Positions 1 through 8,162 of a DNA stretch of 64,000 bases are shown piece after piece. The first letter of the stretch is position 1. The number at the start of each line of letters is the position of its first letter. The notes beneath the pieces are model-generated. The model searched no databases and was not told the origin of the DNA. It was given only the letters and a program-made list of their open reading frames with translations. The DNA is from an uncultured Pelagibacteraceae bacterium. Lineage in GTDB: Bacteria; Pseudomonadota; Alphaproteobacteria; Pelagibacterales; Pelagibacteraceae. A program made the translations under genes and the position numbers. The stretch lies in the NCBI GenBank assembly GCA_902617025.1, contig CACMVB010000006.1, positions 1-64,000 of the forward strand, read 5' to 3'.

Positions 1-137
1 TAGAAAAATTAGAAGATTTAGAGCTTCTAGGATTTCTCGAAAACCAAATTAAGGTAAAGATGATTAAATTGTCAGATCAATCTATTTCAGTTGATAATCC
101 ATCTGATATAAAAAAGGTTGAGAGGATACTAAAGTAA
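1..137 (+). CDS. KdsB-type CMP-sugar cytidylyltransferase, C-terminal fragment
   Basis: This is the last 44 codons of a gene cut by the window edge; the reading frame begins at base 3 and stops with TAA at 135-137. The visible tail has a helix rich in Leu/Glu (EKLEDLELL), a Lys-rich strand, and an ending of the type V-D-N-P-S-D-I-x-x-V-E. This matches the C-terminus of 3-deoxy-manno-octulosonate cytidylyltransferase (KdsB), which couples an acidic keto-sugar to CMP. Only the tail is seen, so the substrate is unknown. It lies 3 nt upstream of an aminotransferase and probably belongs to the same operon as the aminotransferase, SDR and aldolase genes that follow. Confidence 0.65.
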   Translation, partial: EKLEDLELLGFLENQIKVKMIKLSDQSISVDNPSDIKKVERILK

Positions 138-140
138 TTT

Positions 141-1217
141 ATGAGTAACTTCATTTACGAAAAAAAAAAAATTAGTATAGTTAAAAGATTACGGATAGCT
201 GAAAATAGAGATTTAAAAAAAGGACTTAGACTCAATAGAAATGAGAGAGTTGATAATTATCCAAAAAATATTTTCAAAAAAATTTTTACAAGTGCAAAAG
301 AATATGACTTAGGAAAATATCCTGATCAAAGTAAAATTTACAAAACATTATCAAAATTTATTGGATTTAAGGAAAAAAACTTTATAATTTCATCTGGTAT
401 CGATGGAAGTATAAAAAGTATTTTTGAGATATTTACTGATGCGGGAGATAAAATTGCTTTACTGTACCCAACTTATGCTATGTATGAAGTTTATAGCAAG
501 ATATTTAAAACAAGACTTTTTAAAATTGGATACACTAATTTTAAGCTAGATAAAGAAAAACTCTATAAAACAATTAAAACAAAAAAAATTAAGATATTAT
601 TTATTCCAAACCCTAACCAACCTATCGAGGATGTTATCTCTTTAAATGAGATGAAAAAAATATGTAAGATTTGTAAAAAAAATAAAGTTTTATTAGTAGT
701 TGATGAAGCTTATCATATGTTCGGTGCCCCAACTTCAGCTAGCCTATGCAAAAAAAATGAAAATATTATAATTCTAAGAACACTTTCTAAGTCTTTTGGA
801 TTACCATCGATAAGATTTGGATATGTAATTGGCCACGAAAAATTAATTAATATTTTTCAAAGTTATAGATTAGCTTACGAAAGCAACTTTTTCTCAGATA
901 AGGTAGTCGAATATTTTGTTAAAAATTTTTCTATTATTTCAAGTTATATAAAGGAAGTAAAAAAAGGACGAAATTATTTTAAAAAGGAAATTGAGAAATT
1001 AAATTTAAAAGTAATTGGAAATAAATCAAACTTTTTATTAATAGATTTTAAATCTAATATATTACTAAAAAAAATAATTAATATATTTGAAAACAAAAAA
1101 ATTTATGTCAAATCAAATTATAAAGGAGCCTTAAGCAATTGCATATTAGTTACTTGCGGAACAAAAAAAAACATGAAAAAACTTGTAAATATTATCCGCA
1201 AAGAAATTAAACAATGA
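141..1217 (+). CDS. PLP-dependent class I/II aminotransferase (HisC-like fold)
   Basis: A 358-residue fold-type I aminotransferase resembling histidinol-phosphate aminotransferase. It has an NPNQP segment near residues 157-161, the PLP-ring Asp188 with Tyr191 (VDEAY), and the Schiff-base lysine in TLSKSFG at Lys217, followed by Arg225. Family members transfer an amino group from glutamate or another donor to a keto group. Its place between a KdsB-type cytidylyltransferase and an SDR plus aldolase in a polysaccharide region suggests it modifies a sugar or sugar-acid precursor rather than making histidine; this is inference. Its stop overlaps the next ATG (ATGA, 1214-1217), so the two genes are translationally coupled. 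Confidence 0.8.
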   Translation: MSNFIYEKKKISIVKRLRIAENRDLKKGLRLNRNERVDNYPKNIFKKIFTSAKEYDLGKYPDQSKIYKTLSKFIGFKEKNFIISSGIDGSIKSIFEIFTDAGDKIALLYPTYAMYEVYSKIFKTRLFKIGYTNFKLDKEKLYKTIKTKKIKILFIPNPNQPIEDVISLNEMKKICKICKKNKVLLVVDEAYHMFGAPTSASLCKKNENIIILRTLSKSFGLPSIRFGYVIGHEKLINIFQSYRLAYESNFFSDKVVEYFVKNFSIISSYIKEVKKGRNYFKKEIEKLNLKVIGNKSNFLLIDFKSNILLKKIINIFENKKIYVKSNYKGALSNCILVTCGTKKNMKKLVNIIRKEIKQ

Positions 1218-2137
1218 ATGTTATAATAACAGGTGGAAATGGTTTTGTAGGCACAAAGCTAGCTGAAAAATTTAATAGCCATGGACATAAAATTTTTTTG
1301 TTAGATTATAAAAAAAAATCACAAAACAAAATTTTTTTAAAAAAAGGTAAATTTAAAAAAGTTGATATTACATCTTTTAAATCGCTTGAAAAAGTTCAAG
1401 TTCCAAATAATGCAATTTTATTACATTGTGCTGGACAACCATCTGCTGCTGTGTCTTTTAAGAGGCCCTTTGATGACCATAAAAAAAATATTTTGGGAAT
1501 GCTAAATATAATTAAATTTGCAAAGAAAAAGAAAGTAAAAAAAATTATCTTTGCTTCAACTTTTAATATTTATAAAGAAAACTTTAGATTTACAAAACTT
1601 AAAGAAAATTCTGAGTGTAAGCCAAAATCCTTATATGCAATTTCAAAACTAGCAGCAGAAAATTACTTAAAGGTTTATGGTGGTCACTTAGGTTTAAAAT
1701 GGAATATATTAAGAATGTTCAATATTTATGGACCAGGACAAGATAAAAACAACAAAAATCTTGGTATGATAAGCATCTTTCTTAACATGGCAAAAAATAA
1801 TTCTAATGTTTTGGTAAAAGGTAGTTTGAAAAGATTTAGAGATTTTATTTATATTGATGACGTTACCGAGGCTTGGTATCGACTAGCATTAGATAATAAA
1901 AATTATAATAAGACATATAATTTGGGATCTGGAAAAAAAACAACTTTAAAAAAATTATTTAATCACATTGAAAAAACTATTGGAAAAAAAATCAATGTTA
2001 AGGAAGCAAAAGGTACTCCTGGTGATTTTTTAGGCTGTTACGCTGATATTAATAAGATTAAAAAGGATTTAAAATTTAAACCAAAAATAAATCTCAGCAA
2101 AGGATTAAAACTTTTTAATAATTGGCTGAGTGAATAA
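1214..2137 (+). CDS. NAD-dependent epimerase/dehydratase (extended SDR)
   Basis: A 307-residue extended short-chain dehydrogenase. The nucleotide-binding motif GGNGFVG is at residues 7-13 and the catalytic pair YxxxK is Y141/K145 (YAISK), with Thr116 at the usual Ser/Thr position. The later FNIYGPGQ and RDFIYIDD segments are typical of nucleotide-sugar 4-epimerases and dehydratases. It probably oxidises, epimerises or dehydrates a nucleotide-activated sugar for the surface glycan; the exact substrate cannot be read from sequence. It is tightly packed with the aminotransferase upstream (4-nt overlap) and the aldolase fusion downstream. Confidence 0.85.
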   Translation: MNVIITGGNGFVGTKLAEKFNSHGHKIFLLDYKKKSQNKIFLKKGKFKKVDITSFKSLEKVQVPNNAILLHCAGQPSAAVSFKRPFDDHKKNILGMLNIIKFAKKKKVKKIIFASTFNIYKENFRFTKLKENSECKPKSLYAISKLAAENYLKVYGGHLGLKWNILRMFNIYGPGQDKNNKNLGMISIFLNMAKNNSNVLVKGSLKRFRDFIYIDDVTEAWYRLALDNKNYNKTYNLGSGKKTTLKKLFNHIEKTIGKKINVKEAKGTPGDFLGCYADINKIKKDLKFKPKINLSKGLKLFNNWLSE

Positions 2138-2138
2138 T

Positions 2139-3716
2139 ATGAAATTAAATTTGTTAGATTGCACTCTTCGTGACGGTGGATATTATAATAATTGGGCATT
2201 TGATAATAAATTAGTCAAAAACTACATTTCAAATATTAAAAAATCTAATATTGACATAATTGAAATTGGATTTCGTTTTTTCAATAATAACTCATGCGGT
2301 AAATTTGGTATAACCAAAGAAAATCTAATTAAAGATTTTAATTTTGGCAAAAATCAATCATTAGCAGTTATGATTAATAGTGCAGATTTAGCAGATGATA
2401 AAGATTTTCAAAAAAAAATAAAAAATCTTTTTGTAGAAAAAAAGAATTCTAATATAAATTTAGTAAGATTTGCCACTCATTTAAAGGATGTTAAAAAGAT
2501 TATACCTAAAATGAGATATATCAAAAAATTAGGTTATGACACTGCTTTAAACTTGATGCAAATTGATAAAATAACACCTAATCAATTAATCAAAGTTCTT
2601 AAATTAATAGATAAAAGTAATGTAGTCGATGTTTTTTACTTTGCAGACTCATTTGGAAATTTAAATACAAAAAAAGTTAGAGATATATGTAAGATAATAA
2701 AAAATAATTGGAATAAAGACTTTGGGTTTCATGCCCATGATAATTGTGGACTTGCACTCAAAAACAGTGTGTGTGCCATTAATAATGGCGCTAATTGGAT
2801 TGACTCTACAATTATGGGCATGGGCAGAGGAGCAGGCAATGTAAGCACAGAGGAAATTTTAAAAAAATTAAAAAAAAAGAAAGAAAAAAAATACAACCTT
2901 GATCCAGTGCTGAAACTTGCAAATACTTACTTTAAACCTTTAAAAATAAAATATAAATGGGGTAAATCACAATATTATTTCTTATCAGCCAAAAAAAATA
3001 TACACCCTAGTTATATTCAAGAAATTTTGGTTGATAAACGTTATAACCATAGTCAAGTTGTTGAGATAATTAACGATTTATCAAATTTAAAAGCAAGCTC
3101 ATTTAATCCATTAATGCTTAAAGATTTAATAAATGAAAAAACAAATGGTAGTTGGAATGCAAAAAATTGGTGCAAAAACAAAAATATTTTAATACTCGGT
3201 CAAGGTAAGAGTATAAAAAATGATAGAAATAAAATTTTAAAATTAATTAAGAAAAATTCTTGTAAAGTTCTATCGTTAAATATCAATAAGATGATTGAGG
3301 AAAAATATATAGACCACTTCTTAGCATGTCATGAGTCAAGGGTAATGATAGATTCAAAAAAATATATAAAATATTATAACAAAATGATTGTACCTACTGA
3401 CAGATTTAAAAATATTTTGAAAAAAGAATTATCAAAAAAAATTAAAAATTACGGGATGGTAGTTAAAAAAAATTCTTTTAAACAATATAAAAAATATTGT
3501 GAATTACCAAGCAATTTAGCCATAGGTTATGCTATCTCACTTTGTTTGATTGGCAAATCATCAAAAATTTTTTTAGCAGGATTTGATGGATACAAGAATA
3601 ACCATATTCTAAACTTAGAGATGAATAACTTTTTTCAAATTTTAAATAAAAAATATCCGTCGTTAAAATTAGTTAGTATTACTAAAACTCATTATAAACT
3701 TAAAACTGCCAAATAA
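2139..3716 (+). CDS. HMGL-type aldolase fused to a GPG-S-like C-terminal domain
   Basis: The N-terminal ~340 residues form a DRE-TIM metallolyase barrel: the DCTLRDGG start motif and the HAHDN metal-binding motif (about residue 198 from this start) are those of 4-hydroxy-2-oxovalerate aldolase and HMG-CoA lyase relatives. The last ~180 residues form a separate domain opening with ILILGQGKSI and containing LAGFDGY, resembling the Rossmann-like DUF115/MptE-type domain; that match is tentative. An in-frame GTG at 2130 could add three residues and overlap the previous gene; ATG 2139 sits just before the conserved barrel. Such aldolases make or cleave C-C bonds with pyruvate-type enolates. Context suggests synthesis of an unusual acidic or amino sugar. 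Confidence 0.75.
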   Translation: MKLNLLDCTLRDGGYYNNWAFDNKLVKNYISNIKKSNIDIIEIGFRFFNNNSCGKFGITKENLIKDFNFGKNQSLAVMINSADLADDKDFQKKIKNLFVEKKNSNINLVRFATHLKDVKKIIPKMRYIKKLGYDTALNLMQIDKITPNQLIKVLKLIDKSNVVDVFYFADSFGNLNTKKVRDICKIIKNNWNKDFGFHAHDNCGLALKNSVCAINNGANWIDSTIMGMGRGAGNVSTEEILKKLKKKKEKKYNLDPVLKLANTYFKPLKIKYKWGKSQYYFLSAKKNIHPSYIQEILVDKRYNHSQVVEIINDLSNLKASSFNPLMLKDLINEKTNGSWNAKNWCKNKNILILGQGKSIKNDRNKILKLIKKNSCKVLSLNINKMIEEKYIDHFLACHESRVMIDSKKYIKYYNKMIVPTDRFKNILKKELSKKIKNYGMVVKKNSFKQYKKYCELPSNLAIGYAISLCLIGKSSKIFLAGFDGYKNNHILNLEMNNFFQILNKKYPSLKLVSITKTHYKLKTAK

Positions 3717-4666
3717 TGAATTGTAAAATTTGTGAATCTAAATGTAAAAAAAAAAAAATTTTAACAAGGTCAAATAATAGATTAAATCTTTTTTATTGTA
3801 AAAAATGTGATTTCGAATATTTTTCACATAATCCAAAAAAAAAACTAGTTTTAAATAAATTAAATATATCAAGGTTAAAGAAAGCAGGTCTTCAAATTCC
3901 AAGCTATAACGAAGACTTTAATAATGGACTTACCCAATCCAAAAACTATATAAAAAAATATATTAAAAAAAACGATAAAAAGAAAAAAATATTAGAAATA
4001 GGATGTAGTTTTGGATATTTTTTATATTCTCTTAAAAAAAAAGGTTTTTCAAATGTTTATGGTCTTGAAATTAATAAAGTATGTAAAAATTTCGTTAATA
4101 ATAAACTTAAAATTCCATGTTTTACAGATTTAAAGAATATCAAAGAAAATGTATTATTTGATAAAATTTTCTTATTTTATAGTTTTGAATATATTCATGA
4201 TCCAAAAGATTATTTAAAAAAATTATTTTCGAAACTAAATAAAAAAGGAAAAATTTATATAATTACACCTAATAAAAGAGACGTTTTAAAAGATATAGTT
4301 CCAGGAAGTAATTTTAAAAATTTTTTTTATGATATTAGCTCAGTAAATTATTTTTCAAAATTAAGTTTTCAGATATTAGCTAAAAACTTAAAATTGAAAA
4401 ATTATTCAATAAAAACTAATCAAGGGTACAGTTTAGCAAATTTATTTCAATGGTATCTCAACAAAAAACCAATGAAGACCAATCTAGTTGGTGAAGATAA
4501 ATACATTGAAGGACTTATTCAAGATATTAGATATAGTAAATTCCAACAAAATAATTTAAAAAAAAAAATAATTTCATTGATTAATTCAACTAACCATGAA
4601 TATAAAAAAATACTTTCAAAATACAATTATGGAAATCAAATAATTTTTTATATTGAGAAGAGATAA
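3716..4666 (+). CDS. SAM-dependent methyltransferase with N-terminal zinc-ribbon-like motif
   Basis: A 316-residue class I methyltransferase. The N-terminus has paired cysteines C3/C6 and C28/C31, suggesting a small zinc-binding knuckle, and the SAM-binding motif I is ILEIGCSFG at residues 92-100. This arrangement resembles sugar methyltransferases of surface-polysaccharide and secondary-metabolite clusters. It likely methylates a sugar or lipid-linked glycan in the cytoplasm. The ATG shares its first base with the TAA stop of the aldolase gene, so co-translation is likely. The acceptor and whether it methylates C, N or O cannot be judged. Confidence 0.75.
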   Translation: MNCKICESKCKKKKILTRSNNRLNLFYCKKCDFEYFSHNPKKKLVLNKLNISRLKKAGLQIPSYNEDFNNGLTQSKNYIKKYIKKNDKKKKILEIGCSFGYFLYSLKKKGFSNVYGLEINKVCKNFVNNKLKIPCFTDLKNIKENVLFDKIFLFYSFEYIHDPKDYLKKLFSKLNKKGKIYIITPNKRDVLKDIVPGSNFKNFFYDISSVNYFSKLSFQILAKNLKLKNYSIKTNQGYSLANLFQWYLNKKPMKTNLVGEDKYIEGLIQDIRYSKFQQNNLKKKIISLINSTNHEYKKILSKYNYGNQIIFYIEKR

Positions 4667-4670
4667 TTAA

Positions 4671-5978
4671 TTGACACAAACAAAAATCTTAGAACAAATA
4701 AAAAAAATCGTTAAGAGTAATCTAATTCTCGAACCTGAAATCTCTATAAGTGATTACTTTTTTTTTACATCATGGTCGGATTCCTATGGGAAATGGAATT
4801 TAAATAAAATTTTAAAAAAAAGAATAAACTTCTTTGAAAATTTAAATTACCTAATTAAATACGCAATTATTTATTCTATTGCAGATCTAGAAAAATATAA
4901 ATTAACTTACTCTAAAAAAAAAAATAAAAGTCAAAACTTAATAATTTCCTATACTAACAATTATAAATTATTAAAAAATTATGATAATTATTTTTCTTGT
5001 GTAATCAAAAAATCAAATAAAACCAGATGGTTTCTGATTAATTTAGATAGATTCAAGAGAATAAAAAATTTGCCATATAATCTAACAGTTTTATCTAAAC
5101 AGAAAAACTACTTTTACTTTAATTTAAAGTTTTATTTAAATATCTTCAAATTTATATTTTTTATATTATTTTTTAAAAAAAAAATTTATGATGATAAGTT
5201 TTTTGATACATTAAAGAGTGGAATTTTACAAATATTAAAAAAATCAAACTTTTCAAAGATTTATATTCCATATGAGTCACAACCTCATCAACATCAAATT
5301 ATAAAAATAATAAAATCATTTGATAAAAAAATCAAAATAATCGGATATTTACATTCAAGCTTGACTCCATTACCCACTGATTTTATTTACAAAAAAAAAT
5401 ACGAACCTGATATTTTAATTGTTCATGGATTAGCACAAAAAGAGATCTTAGTTAAACACTTAGGTTGGCAGAGTAAAAATATAAGAAATTTAAAATCTTT
5501 TAGATACACAAAAAAATCAAAAAGTTTTTTTACAAATAAACTTTTTTTGCCATTTTCTTTAAACAAACCTGACAAATTGAAATTTAATATGAAAAATTTT
5601 TTAGAATTATATAGTATTAAAATAAATCAATTTAATATTGTTAATCATCCACTCATGCTTAATTCTACAAAACATAAAAATTTTATTAATGAAATTAAAA
5701 ATATACAAACTTTAAAAAAAAATTCTAAAAATCAGATCAAAAATATCTCAATTGTTGTAGGAGTGTCAGCTATTATTTTAGAGATGCTTGAAAATAATAT
5801 CGAGGTAATCCATATTTGTTCAGAACCGATCTTTGAGAAACATTCTAGTGAGATATGGAAGAATATTATTGTAAAAGAATTAGTTAAAGGTGTTTATAGT
5901 TATAAAATTAAAAAGGTCAAATCACTAATAAATTTTGGAAAAAAAAATGAATTCCAAAATAAATGTAAAATTTACTAA
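4671..5978 (+). CDS. Putative GT-B-like surface-carbohydrate protein, function not recognised
   Basis: A 435-residue protein starting at TTG 4671, four bases after the preceding stop. I do not recognise the family with confidence. Residues around 200-260 read as a Rossmann-type half (YIPYESQPHQHQ, GYLHSSLTPLP, ILIVHGLAQKEIL), and near residues 365-385 a GVSAIILEMLENNIEVI stretch resembles the nucleotide-sugar side of GT-B glycosyltransferases, where S/A-x-x-L-E-A-L precedes a change-of-strand motif. A hydrophobic stretch near residues 155-170 may touch the membrane. Placement among polysaccharide genes supports a glycosyltransferase or related transferase role. It could also be a polymer-modifying protein of unrelated chemistry. 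Confidence 0.5.
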   Translation: MTQTKILEQIKKIVKSNLILEPEISISDYFFFTSWSDSYGKWNLNKILKKRINFFENLNYLIKYAIIYSIADLEKYKLTYSKKKNKSQNLIISYTNNYKLLKNYDNYFSCVIKKSNKTRWFLINLDRFKRIKNLPYNLTVLSKQKNYFYFNLKFYLNIFKFIFFILFFKKKIYDDKFFDTLKSGILQILKKSNFSKIYIPYESQPHQHQIIKIIKSFDKKIKIIGYLHSSLTPLPTDFIYKKKYEPDILIVHGLAQKEILVKHLGWQSKNIRNLKSFRYTKKSKSFFTNKLFLPFSLNKPDKLKFNMKNFLELYSIKINQFNIVNHPLMLNSTKHKNFINEIKNIQTLKKNSKNQIKNISIVVGVSAIILEMLENNIEVIHICSEPIFEKHSSEIWKNIIVKELVKGVYSYKIKKVKSLINFGKKNEFQNKCKIY

Positions 5979-5999
5979 AATGATATTATAATAAAAATT

Positions 6000-6698
6000 A
6001 TGAAAGTGGTTATAATGTGCGGAGGGCTTGGATCAAGATTGGGAGATGAAACTAAGAAAATACCTAAACCAATGGTTAAAATTGGATCTTATCCAATTTT
6101 AGAGCATATCATGCAGATATATAAAAAAAATGGTTTCGACGATTTTATTTTAGCTACTGGATATAAGCATAATATTATTAAAAAATATTTTTCTAAACAC
6201 AAAAAATTTCAAAAAGTAAAGATTTTAAATACTGGTGAGAAAAGTTTAACTGGTAGAAGATTGTATAAACTTAAAAAGATCTTATCAAATGAGAAAAAAT
6301 TTATGCTAACTTATGGTGACGGACTTACAAACCAAAAAATAAAAAATTTAATCACATTCCATTTAAAAAGTGGTAAAGTTGCAACGTTAACTGCGGTAAG
6401 GCCACCAGTTAGATTTGGCGAAATAAAATTGAATCGATCTAAAGTTACTGGATTTGCCGAAAAACCTCAGGCGACTAATGGTTGGATTAATGGGGGTTTT
6501 TTTGTTTTTGATAAAAAAATTTTTAATTTTCTAGATAATTCTAATGTAATGCTTGAAAGAAAACCAATGCAAAAACTCTTAAAAAAAAAAGAGCTAAGTG
6601 CTTTTAAACACTATGGAGATTGGCAATGTATGGACACTGTAAGAGAAAAAAATCTTTTAAATGATATGTACAAAAAAAATAAACATTTTTGGAGGTAA
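6000..6698 (+). CDS. rfbF: Glucose-1-phosphate cytidylyltransferase-type nucleotidyltransferase
   Basis: A 232-residue nucleotidyltransferase converting a hexose-1-phosphate and CTP (or another NTP) to the NDP-sugar. The signature GGLGSR is at residues 8-13, PKPMV at 22-26 and YGDG at 105-108 (metal-binding Asp107); the ending GDWQCMDTVREK matches RfbF, which is about 255 residues. The next gene is a clear CDP-glucose 4,6-dehydratase, which strongly favours CDP-glucose as product. Its stop codon lies just downstream of a GGAGG that serves the next gene. Confidence 0.88.
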   Translation: MKVVIMCGGLGSRLGDETKKIPKPMVKIGSYPILEHIMQIYKKNGFDDFILATGYKHNIIKKYFSKHKKFQKVKILNTGEKSLTGRRLYKLKKILSNEKKFMLTYGDGLTNQKIKNLITFHLKSGKVATLTAVRPPVRFGEIKLNRSKVTGFAEKPQATNGWINGGFFVFDKKIFNFLDNSNVMLERKPMQKLLKKKELSAFKHYGDWQCMDTVREKNLLNDMYKKNKHFWR

Positions 6699-7771
6699 GA
6701 CTGCTTTTATCAAATTTTTATAAAAATAAAAAAATATTAATTACAGGTGTCACTGGTTTTAAAGGCTCTTGGTTAGCATCATGGCTATCTATACTTGGAG
6801 CAAAAGTTTATGGTATTGGATATCAGCCAAATCAAAATAAAAAACTTTTTTATGATCTGAGATTAACAAAAAAAATTAACTTTAGTTTTGTCGATGTTAG
6901 AGATTATAAAAAACTAAATCAAAAAATAAAACGTATTAAACCGTCAATAATATTTCATCTTGCTGCTCAGCCATTAATATACGAATCATATAAAAAACCT
7001 TATTTGACCTTTGATATTAACATCAACGGAACGCTAAATATTATGGAAATAATCAGAAAATCTAAATTTATAAAGTCTGCAATAATCGTGACTTCAGATA
7101 AGTGTTATGAAAGTAATAATTCTACAAAAGGATTTAAGGAGGGGGATAGGCTTGGAGGCATAGATCCATATAGTGCTTCTAAAGCTAGTGCAGAGCTGAT
7201 TACAAGAGCTTATAATAAAAGTTTTTTTGGAAACAGAAAAAATAAATGTGGCGTATCCACTGGCCGTGCTGGAAATGTTATTGGTGGCGGAGATTGGTCA
7301 AAAAATAGATTAATACCGGACACAATTATTTCTTTAAAAAATAAAAAAAAAATTATTATAAGAAATCCGAATTTTAATAGGCCTTGGCAGCATGTTTTGG
7401 AACCTTTGAAAGGGTATTTAATTTTAGCCTTAAGGCAATACAATAACCCAAAAAAATTCTCATCAGCTTGGAATTTTGGTACAAAACCAAATAATGTGAC
7501 TAGTGTGAAAAAAATTGCTGAATATATAATTAAATTTTGGGGTAGTGGTAATTTAAAAGTTAAAAAAAATAAAATTTATGAGCAAACAAATTTACAGCTT
7601 AATATAAAAAAATCTCAAAAAAAATTAAAATGGAGTCCAACATACAACATTAAAGAAAGTGTAAAACTAACTACCGACTGGTACAAAGAAGTTTTAATTT
7701 TTAAAAAATCTTCAGAAAAAGTAACCTACAATCAAATAATTAAATATATGTATGACAGTAAAATCAATTAA
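6689..7771 (+). CDS. rfbG: CDP-glucose 4,6-dehydratase
   Basis: An extended SDR of up to 360 residues that converts CDP-glucose to CDP-4-keto-6-deoxyglucose using tightly bound NAD. Counting from TTG 6689, the Rossmann motif ITGVTGFKGSW spans about residues 18-28, HLAAQPLI follows near 90, SDKCY near 136-140, and the catalytic YSASK is Y161/K165; GGGDW and the RPWQHVLEPL segment are diagnostic of RfbG. No ATG is available near the N-terminus. Either TTG 6689 or CTG 6701, the latter five bases after GGAGG, must be the start. The 3' end overlaps the next gene by 20 nt. Confidence 0.92.
   Translation: MEVRLLLSNFYKNKKILITGVTGFKGSWLASWLSILGAKVYGIGYQPNQNKKLFYDLRLTKKINFSFVDVRDYKKLNQKIKRIKPSIIFHLAAQPLIYESYKKPYLTFDININGTLNIMEIIRKSKFIKSAIIVTSDKCYESNNSTKGFKEGDRLGGIDPYSASKASAELITRAYNKSFFGNRKNKCGVSTGRAGNVIGGGDWSKNRLIPDTIISLKNKKKIIIRNPNFNRPWQHVLEPLKGYLILALRQYNNPKKFSSAWNFGTKPNNVTSVKKIAEYIIKFWGSGNLKVKKNKIYEQTNLQLNIKKSQKKLKWSPTYNIKESVKLTTDWYKEVLIFKKSSEKVTYNQIIKYMYDSKIN
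6691..6695 (+). promoter_or_regulatory. Strong Shine-Dalgarno GGAGG for rfbG
   Basis: GGAGG lies inside the last codons of rfbF. It is five bases upstream of an in-frame CTG at 6701 and directly after a TTG at 6689. It decides between two non-ATG starts for rfbG and favours CTG 6701. Confidence 0.6.
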
Positions 7772-8162
7772 GTTTTTTAAAGGAAAAAGAATTAAAAACT
7801 ATAAAGGTGATATAATTAAATTTATTTCAAAAAAAAACAAATTATTTAAAAAATTTGGAGAAATTTATTTTTCCGAAATTAAGAAAAATAAAATAAAAGG
7901 GTGGAATTTTCATAAAAAATATACTTGTTTACTAATTGTACCATATGGCAAAGTAAAATTTATCATTTTAAATCCTATAAATAATAAACAAAGCACTATA
8001 ACTCTCAGTGAAAAAAATAATAGTATTTTACAAATCCCTCCTAAGCATTGGTTTTGTTTTCAATCTTTGACGAATAAATCTATCATTACGAATTTATTAG
8101 ATGGAGAACATGATCCTAAAGAAACAAAAAAATCTAATTTTTTATCGAATATAAAAACCTAA
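7752..8162 (+). CDS. RmlC-like cupin, probable CDP-4-keto-6-deoxysugar epimerase
   Basis: A short 136-residue double-stranded beta-helix protein. The KGWNFHKKYTCLL and VPYGKVKFIIL stretches align with the RGLHyQ...KLV...G.V.DV core of dTDP-4-keto-rhamnose 3,5-epimerase (RmlC), but it is about 45 residues shorter. Short relatives occur beside rfbF-rfbG in other polysaccharide clusters, where they are thought to act on the CDP-4-keto-6-deoxy sugar. It overlaps rfbG by 20 nt, so co-translation is likely. Its 3' end overlaps the convergent glycosyltransferase gene by 29 nt. Exact stereochemistry is not predictable. Confidence 0.7.
   Translation: MTVKSIKFFKGKRIKNYKGDIIKFISKKNKLFKKFGEIYFSEIKKNKIKGWNFHKKYTCLLIVPYGKVKFIILNPINNKQSTITLSEKNNSILQIPPKHWFCFQSLTNKSIITNLLDGEHDPKETKKSNFLSNIKT

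Noticed and set aside
7210-7443. Open frame on the minus strand inside rfbG
   Set aside because: It lies opposite conserved rfbG codons, has no recognisable motif or ribosome binding site, and its composition mirrors the real gene.
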